The notes under the pieces were generated by a model that was not told the origin of the DNA, searched no databases, and worked only from the letters and a program-made list of their open reading frames with translations. Below are positions 14,837-19,241 of a stretch of DNA of 19,241 nt, piece by piece (position 1 is the stretch's first letter; each line of letters opens with the position of its first letter). This DNA is from CAYMEV01 sp964431655 [NCBI: uncultured bacterium] (GTDB taxonomy: Bacteria; CAYMEV01). A program made the translations under genes and the position numbers. Where the stretch lies: positions 1 to 19,241 of the forward strand of contig CAYSKJ010000050.1 of the NCBI GenBank assembly GCA_964431655.1. The letters run 5' to 3'.

Positions 14837-15604
14837 CTAAACTGGCCTCATTGCCTTAACATGATTGGCAATCTCCGCTGAATCCCTCCTGTCCGGGAGA
14901 CTTGCCCAGTCTTCAGTCTTGGCCATTATGAAAAGGTAATTAAAGCCCCTCAAGAAATAATTGTGTTCAACAGCAGCTGTATGCCAGTGATTTTTTTTCA
15001 GTTTTGCATTATAACGCCTGACAATGATTATATCAACGGGTGAAAAATATTTTTTCAGTATATTGAAAATTTCAAATCCTATGGGCACAAAATATGCCCC
15101 CTTCCTGAAGCTGTCTGAGACATAAAGCGCCATAAAGCGGTTATTTCTAAGAATCCTGCAGGCCTCCGAGATAACTTTTTCCATCTCCTGAAAATAAGCA
15201 GGGTTATCGGCCCTTAAACTGCCAATGCATTCCTCCTGGTCTGAATATTTTATATGGTCTCCATAAGGCGGATCGATAAAAACGAAATCAGCCTTGCTGT
15301 CTTCCAGAGGGAGCTTCCTGGCATCCACCGTGTAAATATCATCTCTTCCAGGATTAATATCATAACCCAGAGCTCTTCTTTTTAGATCTCTGGCAACATC
15401 AAGGGTTGTCCCGCTTCCTGCCATGGGATCGACAACAAGGTCATTCTTCCTTGTATAGCGGTTCAAAAGGTTCCAGATGATAAAGGACGGGGTTGCACCG
15501 GCATATTCAGTGTCTCCCTGCCTTTTTTCAGAATCATAATTCTGGGAGGGATAATCCCATAATGTTGTCGTATGAAGCTGTAAGGCTGGTTTTTTCCTTC
15601 TCAT
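14837..15604 (-). CDS. Solitary N6-adenine/N4-cytosine DNA methyltransferase
   Basis: 255 residues. The AdoMet-binding motif DPMAGSGTT (59-67) precedes the catalytic motif DPPYGD (111-116). DPPY is more usual for N6-adenine methylation than the SPPY of N4-cytosine enzymes. The opening TTLWDYPSQNY is typical of a small methylase family in this superfamily. There is no long target-recognition domain, so the target is short or set by the 130-residue C-terminal part (EACRILRNN, VDIIIVRRYN). No restriction endonuclease lies in the window. Its ATG overlaps the stop of the metallo-hydrolase (ATGA), so it is the last gene of a three-gene operon. An RNA target cannot be excluded. Confidence 0.88.
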   Translation of the reverse strand: MRRKKPALQLHTTTLWDYPSQNYDSEKRQGDTEYAGATPSFIIWNLLNRYTRKNDLVVDPMAGSGTTLDVARDLKRRALGYDINPGRDDIYTVDARKLPLEDSKADFVFIDPPYGDHIKYSDQEECIGSLRADNPAYFQEMEKVISEACRILRNNRFMALYVSDSFRKGAYFVPIGFEIFNILKKYFSPVDIIIVRRYNAKLKKNHWHTAAVEHNYFLRGFNYLFIMAKTEDWASLPDRRDSAEIANHVKAMRPV

Positions 15605-16236
15605 AGATATATATTTTCCTTCTTTTCACAGCCTATGGTAGTTCTGTTGCCGTGACCGGGGAAAACAGAAGTATCAGGAGGCAGTACAAGTATTTTGTCT
15701 TTTATGGAATTTATAATAAGGTCATAATCCCCGCCGGGAAGGTCTGTCCTGCCTATTGATCCAGCAAACAGCGTGTCCCCGGAAAAAAGAAGGCCCTCCG
15801 AATACAGGCATATTGCATCGGGACTGTGGCCTGGCGTATGGATAACCCTGAATAGGTTAAAAATCATATCTCCTTCTTTAAGGTACGTATCAATGACCGG
15901 TATCTCGGCATTATTGAAACCGAAAACCTTCATCTGCAGTGGAAGATAGGCCATTGCCTTCCTGGCTTCAAAATGAGCGGCCAGCCCTATTTTGTATGTT
16001 CGCTTGACATGCCCAGCCGCCATCAGATGGTCTATGTGGGTATGGGTTAGAACAATAAGTTCTGGTTTCAGGCCCGCCTGATCAATAAGGCGGCTGATGT
16101 CTGCTGCTTCGTCGCCGGGATCAATAACAAGAGCTCTGCCGGTTTTATCAGCAACAATATAGCAGTTTGTGCTGAAATCAGATACCTGAACAGAAAAGAT
16201 GGATAAACCGCCTATGCTGTATTCTGCTTTATTCAT
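15601..16236 (-). CDS. MBL-fold metallo-hydrolase, glyoxalase II-like
   Basis: 211 residues, cytoplasmic. The metal site is complete: HTHIDH (H65, H67, D69, H70), TPGH (H137), SGD (D154) and PGHG (H195), giving a two-metal centre as in glyoxalase II/YcbL-type thioester hydrolases. It lacks the C-terminal glutathione-binding domain of true glyoxalase II, so the substrate is open; YcbL-like hydrolases and persulfide dioxygenases are relatives. It overlaps the upstream gene by 8 nt and the methyltransferase by 4 nt. No clear SD precedes its ATG, so translation is probably coupled. Confidence 0.95.
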   Translation of the reverse strand: MNKAEYSIGGLSIFSVQVSDFSTNCYIVADKTGRALVIDPGDEAADISRLIDQAGLKPELIVLTHTHIDHLMAAGHVKRTYKIGLAAHFEARKAMAYLPLQMKVFGFNNAEIPVIDTYLKEGDMIFNLFRVIHTPGHSPDAICLYSEGLLFSGDTLFAGSIGRTDLPGGDYDLIINSIKDKILVLPPDTSVFPGHGNRTTIGCEKKENIYL

Positions 16237-18133
16237 TTTTCAACCCCGGGTAACTGAATGGCAGATAAATAATATTCAAATCCTCTATCATTATATCCTC
16301 CGTTCCTGGTTTCACAGGATAAGATATAGTATCTTCAATGATCCTGTCCATCTTATCCTTTAAGATAATAAGCCTCTCAAGCAGTTCCTCCTCGAATCCC
16401 CTGACAGAGTATCTCAGTTTCCCATTCTCAATCAGGCTCATGCTGGCACTGCTCTGGGTAAGGTTATCAGGATATTCAGTCTCTTTGCTGAATAAGAAAT
16501 GCCTTATATAATGGTTTTCCAGCATATCCTTTATAGATATTGCTGAATATTCCTGCTGTATTTTGTCCCTCAGCAAGAACCATTTTTCCAGGTATTTTTC
16601 CTTTAGGCCCTGAATATCGTATTTTCCCAGCACAGTTTTTTTTATCCTGTTTAAAAAATCACCATAGGACTGCTGATATTCAGAAAAAAGGGCCATATGC
16701 TTATTATAGAACAGCTGAATTGATTCATTTTCAGATACAAACTGCTTTATCTCATTTTTTACCCTCTGAATAATATCGCTTTTGCACAGATCGATTTTTA
16801 CCGGCCTGAGATTAGCCTTAACATTCATTTTTTCCACCAGGTTTTCTTTTTTATAGGTATCAAAATATTCAATTCTCAAGGTGCCCTGGCTTACATGAAG
16901 CAGGAAAAGGAGCCTTAATCGCCTTGAAATCATCATATTGGCAGGATTTTTTTTATATTCGCAGTTAATTACAGCACCTAAATAGGGATAAAGGTTCTCT
17001 ATATAAGGCCTCTGACATGATTTGTGAAAATAGGTCTGGATAGAGCCAGCTCCAGCATGCTCCCTGGATTTTACCCTGCTTTTTTTCCCTTTTGCAGTAT
17101 TCTCATTTTTATAGATCACGAAAGAGGAAGTCTTTTTTATCCTTTTCTTCTTCTTGAAGTATTCATCGGTATTGTCCTTATCAAAATCCCTTCCTGAAAC
17201 CGATGAGGGTTCTCTCAGGATAAGCTCTCTTTTCTCACTCCCGGTATCAATTGCTATGACGGGCTTAGTGCCCTTTGTCTGTTCTGATATGGATGCCCGG
17301 GGGATATTTTCAGGAACATTTATATCCGGATTTATAAGGTAGAAGAGTACACCGGCCTTTGTGAATATCTCTTTGCTTAGAATATACTCCAGCAGTTCTG
17401 ACTGGCTTATGCTGAACACAATATTTATCCTCATATCCTTATCAACCCATCTGCGCGTTAAAAGAATATCAAGGCATACAAGGAGCAGATGGATGAAAAG
17501 CCCTGCCGTTTTATTACCCGCTTCCAGCGAAAAGAGAAGAAAGGGATAGGATTCCTTATTCGAAAAGGCATCCTCCATAATATCATACAGCGTAGCTTTC
17601 TGGGAAAAAAGGCTTTTTAAGAAGTCAATCCCCTCAATGTTCTGGTTTATGTAATCCCTCATATGCCTGTGAAGTGAAAGTTTGTCGAGAATCCCCCATA
17701 CATCGCTTACACCGTGAAGACTCACAATGCTTTCCAGTATGGCAAAAAAGTCATCCCTGGCTACCTTTTTTGAGCCTTCAAAGATCACATAATAAAGGGT
17801 TTCGAAAACAATGTTTTTCTTGTAAATGCTTAAAAAATCAAAGCTCTCATTTAGGTTTACAGGCAGCAAATCATTGTTGAAGGGAGTAAAAGCATTGAAA
17901 TAAAACCTGCCAGGCGGCTGGTTTTCCAGGAAATCAATGATATTCAGAAGTTCCCTGCTGTTATCAGCCAGTATGGTTATATCCGTTGTATTGACCAGGT
18001 CCTCTAAAATCATGACAGCACTCTTTTCCCTCAGGGTCTTATCCTTTACCCTGTTGATGAGAAGATTGCCCGGAAGTTCTATCTCCACTTCCTTCTGGCC
18101 TGTCTTATAACCTCTGTAAAGGTATTTGTTCAT
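16229..18133 (-). CDS. Large unrecognised protein, possibly a degenerate HerA/VirD4-type ATPase
   Basis: 634 residues from ATG 18133; AGGGAG ends 5 nt before it, whereas the upstream GTG at 18139 overlaps that SD. I do not recognise it with certainty. Residues 20-270 follow the element order of HerA/VirD4-like ATPases: DKTLREKSAVMIL where the P-loop should be (Lys-Ser kept, glycines lost), ITILADNSRELL where DPKGEL is usual, FYFNAFTPFNNDLLPVNL, then FLLFSLEAGNKTAGLFIHLL and RINIVFSISQSELL where the Walker B Asp-Glu would lie. If homologous it is a non-catalytic version. A lysine-rich linker (about 315-365) leads to a beta-rich then helical C-terminal half without recognised motifs. No signal peptide. 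It is the first gene of the operon with the MBL hydrolase and the methyltransferase. Confidence 0.6.
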   Translation of the reverse strand: MNKYLYRGYKTGQKEVEIELPGNLLINRVKDKTLREKSAVMILEDLVNTTDITILADNSRELLNIIDFLENQPPGRFYFNAFTPFNNDLLPVNLNESFDFLSIYKKNIVFETLYYVIFEGSKKVARDDFFAILESIVSLHGVSDVWGILDKLSLHRHMRDYINQNIEGIDFLKSLFSQKATLYDIMEDAFSNKESYPFLLFSLEAGNKTAGLFIHLLLVCLDILLTRRWVDKDMRINIVFSISQSELLEYILSKEIFTKAGVLFYLINPDINVPENIPRASISEQTKGTKPVIAIDTGSEKRELILREPSSVSGRDFDKDNTDEYFKKKKRIKKTSSFVIYKNENTAKGKKSRVKSREHAGAGSIQTYFHKSCQRPYIENLYPYLGAVINCEYKKNPANMMISRRLRLLFLLHVSQGTLRIEYFDTYKKENLVEKMNVKANLRPVKIDLCKSDIIQRVKNEIKQFVSENESIQLFYNKHMALFSEYQQSYGDFLNRIKKTVLGKYDIQGLKEKYLEKWFLLRDKIQQEYSAISIKDMLENHYIRHFLFSKETEYPDNLTQSSASMSLIENGKLRYSVRGFEEELLERLIILKDKMDRIIEDTISYPVKPGTEDIMIEDLNIIYLPFSYPGLKNE

Positions 18134-18162
18134 TAGCACTCCCTGTCTGCTTTATTACAATG

Positions 18163-18191
18163 ATTATTACCTTATTTTTGCTTTTTTTCAA
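18163..18191 (-). promoter_or_regulatory. Promoter of the 18133-14837 operon
   Basis: On the minus strand, TTGAAA (18191-18186), 17 bp, then AATAAT (18168-18163), each five of six to consensus. The leader would be about 23 nt. It is arranged back to back with the folK promoter. Confidence 0.55.
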
Positions 18192-18203
18192 GAATTAATT
18201 CCT

Positions 18204-18232
18204 TTTACAAATCAGATATATCAATATATTAT
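18204..18232 (+). promoter_or_regulatory. folK-panB promoter
   Basis: TTTACA (18204-18209), 17 bp, then TATTAT (18227-18232), each five of six to consensus. The predicted start is near 18239, inside the palindrome at 18233-18246. Confidence 0.6.
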
Positions 18233-18246
18233 TTTATTGCAATAAA
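18233..18246. promoter_or_regulatory. 14-bp perfect palindrome at the folK transcription start
   Basis: TTTATTGCAATAAA is a perfect dyad directly after the -10 and before the SD (AAAGGA, 18244-18249). The position suits a repressor operator, but AT-rich sequence makes chance palindromes more likely. Confidence 0.35.
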
Positions 18247-18256
18247 GGAAAACCGT

Positions 18257-18769
18257 ATGAAAAATAAACACTTGTCATTCCTTTCTCTCGGCTCTAACCT
18301 CGGAAACAGGGAAAAACAGCTTGCAGACGCCTGCAATGCCCTGAGCAAAAGCCCCTTTATAGACCTGGAGGTTTCTTCAGACATTTACCAGAGCCCCCCC
18401 TGGCATTCTCTGGGAAACAGCTATTATAACCAGTGCCTGGGCATATATACATCTCTCAGTCCCTTTGAGCTTATGGAAAGCCTTGGTAAAACAGAAACTA
18501 TGCTCGGAAGGGAGCGAAACTACCCCAAATCCATAAGAAACATTGATATTGACATTATAATCTATGAAAATATAAGCCTGAACAGCAGAAGGCTGATTCT
18601 TCCCCATCCCATGTCCCGCAGGAGGCCCTTTGTAATCCTGCCCCTGAAAGAGATTCAGAGCCTGAAGCAGTATAAAATCCTCGATGACTTCCTAAAAGCA
18701 GTGGAACTGAATCCGGATAATGACCATAATATCATAAAATTAAATAAAAAAGGAGGCTTGCATGGATAA
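18257..18769 (+). CDS. folK: 2-amino-4-hydroxy-6-hydroxymethyldihydropteridine pyrophosphokinase
   Basis: 170 residues; transfers pyrophosphate from ATP to 6-hydroxymethyl-7,8-dihydropterin in folate synthesis. SLGSNLGNRE (residues 10-19) is the family start. GRERNYPKSIRNIDIDI carries the catalytic arginines and the Mg-binding pair D97 and D99, and LPHPMSRRRPFVILPL is the conserved loop and strand. The length is normal for a stand-alone HPPK, not a FolBK or FolKP fusion. ATG has GGA 7 nt upstream. It overlaps panB by 8 nt, a pairing of folate and pantothenate genes seen in many bacteria; PanB uses methylene-tetrahydrofolate, which links the two pathways. Confidence 0.96.
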   Translation: MKNKHLSFLSLGSNLGNREKQLADACNALSKSPFIDLEVSSDIYQSPPWHSLGNSYYNQCLGIYTSLSPFELMESLGKTETMLGRERNYPKSIRNIDIDIIIYENISLNSRRLILPHPMSRRRPFVILPLKEIQSLKQYKILDDFLKAVELNPDNDHNIIKLNKKGGLHG

Positions 18770-19241
18770 TAAAATTACCATTCCTTATATAACAGCCCAG
18801 AAAGGCAAAGCAAAAATCACCATGGTAACAGCCTATGATTACATAACAGCAAGACTTGCCGAGACAGCAGGCATAGATATAATACTGGTGGGAGATTCAA
18901 TGGCCAATGTGGTTTACGGCCATGCGACCACTCTTCAGCTGGAGCTCTGTGATATGATAAAGCATACCCGCATAGTATCAGATCATATAAAGGGCCCTCT
19001 GCTGGTTGCGGACATGACCTTCGGCTCCTTTCATATAAACACCGATAAAACTGTAGAAAATGCTGTAAGCTTGATGAAGTACGGCAGAGCTGAAGCTGTA
19101 AAGCTGGAAGGGGGCACCAGATCAAAGCTGCTTGCAATAGAAAAGCTGACCGAGCATTCAATACCGGTAATGGGACACATAGGCCTCACACCTCAGTCCG
19201 TGCACAGCTTTGGGGGCTACTCCGTAAGGGGTAAATCTTTG
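18762..19241 (+). CDS. panB: 3-methyl-2-oxobutanoate hydroxymethyltransferase (N-terminal part, cut by window end)
   Basis: First step of pantothenate synthesis: a hydroxymethyl group from 5,10-methylene-tetrahydrofolate is added to 2-oxoisovalerate. 160 codons are present of the usual 260-280. ITMVTAYDY starts the barrel, and VGDSMANVVYGHATT holds Mg/substrate-binding D45 and S46. LVADMTFGSF holds D84, VKLEGG holds K114 and E116, and GHIGLTPQS holds H139, all at family positions. AGGAGG (18751-18756) lies 5 nt before the ATG, within the folK 3' end, so both are translated from one mRNA. Confidence 0.97.
   Translation, partial: MDNKITIPYITAQKGKAKITMVTAYDYITARLAETAGIDIILVGDSMANVVYGHATTLQLELCDMIKHTRIVSDHIKGPLLVADMTFGSFHINTDKTVENAVSLMKYGRAEAVKLEGGTRSKLLAIEKLTEHSIPVMGHIGLTPQSVHSFGGYSVRGKSL

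Noticed and set aside
18817-19161. 114-codon open frame on the minus strand
   Set aside because: Antisense shadow of panB, which has all family residues in place.

Overview
The window looks like a chromosomal segment of a Gram-negative, probably anaerobic bacterium. Two Oar-like TonB-dependent receptors with N-terminal carboxypeptidase-regulatory-type domains require an outer membrane. A B12-dependent (class II) ribonucleotide reductase, a 2[4Fe-4S] ferredoxin and a B12-binding-type radical SAM enzyme fit an anaerobic or microaerobic life. The DNA is moderately AT-rich and favours AGG/AGA for Arg and ATA for Ile. Expanded Oar-like receptors of this kind are common in lineages such as Acidobacteriota/Aminicenantes, but the sequence does not settle the phylum. 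No mobile element, CRISPR array, rRNA or tRNA was seen.

Layout. Positions 1-3804 (minus strand) hold two tandem paralogous TonB-dependent receptors. The first is cut by the window edge, and a strong terminator separates them. Positions 3805-4270 are a divergent AT-rich promoter region with a good minus-strand promoter for the receptor and a plus-strand promoter for nrdJ. The nrdJ promoter is overlapped by two NrdR-box-like 16-mers whose starts are 32 bp apart. From 4271 the plus strand carries nrdJ, a small ferredoxin with a terminator, a secreted NTF2-like small protein coupled to a HEAT-repeat protein, a full-length but catalytically dead Y-family polymerase homologue (ImuB-like), a tandem universal stress protein, a single-RRM RNA-binding protein with a structured leader, and a YdjM-like membrane protein followed at once by a radical SAM enzyme.

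Convergent to this, on the minus strand (18133 to 14837), lies a tightly overlapping three-gene operon: a large unrecognised protein that I read as a degenerate HerA/VirD4-type ATPase, a glyoxalase-II-like metallo-hydrolase, and a solitary DPPY-type DNA methyltransferase. Divergent from it is folK-panB (folate and pantothenate synthesis), with panB cut by the right edge.

Points of most interest: a pseudo-polymerase that keeps a sliding-clamp-binding motif but has lost all three catalytic carboxylates, with no imuA or dnaE2 beside it and an apparently leaderless start; the putative pseudo-ATPase/MBL/methyltransferase operon; the NrdR-box pair on nrdJ; and an RRM-gene leader in which GGAGG forms the loop of a perfect hairpin.
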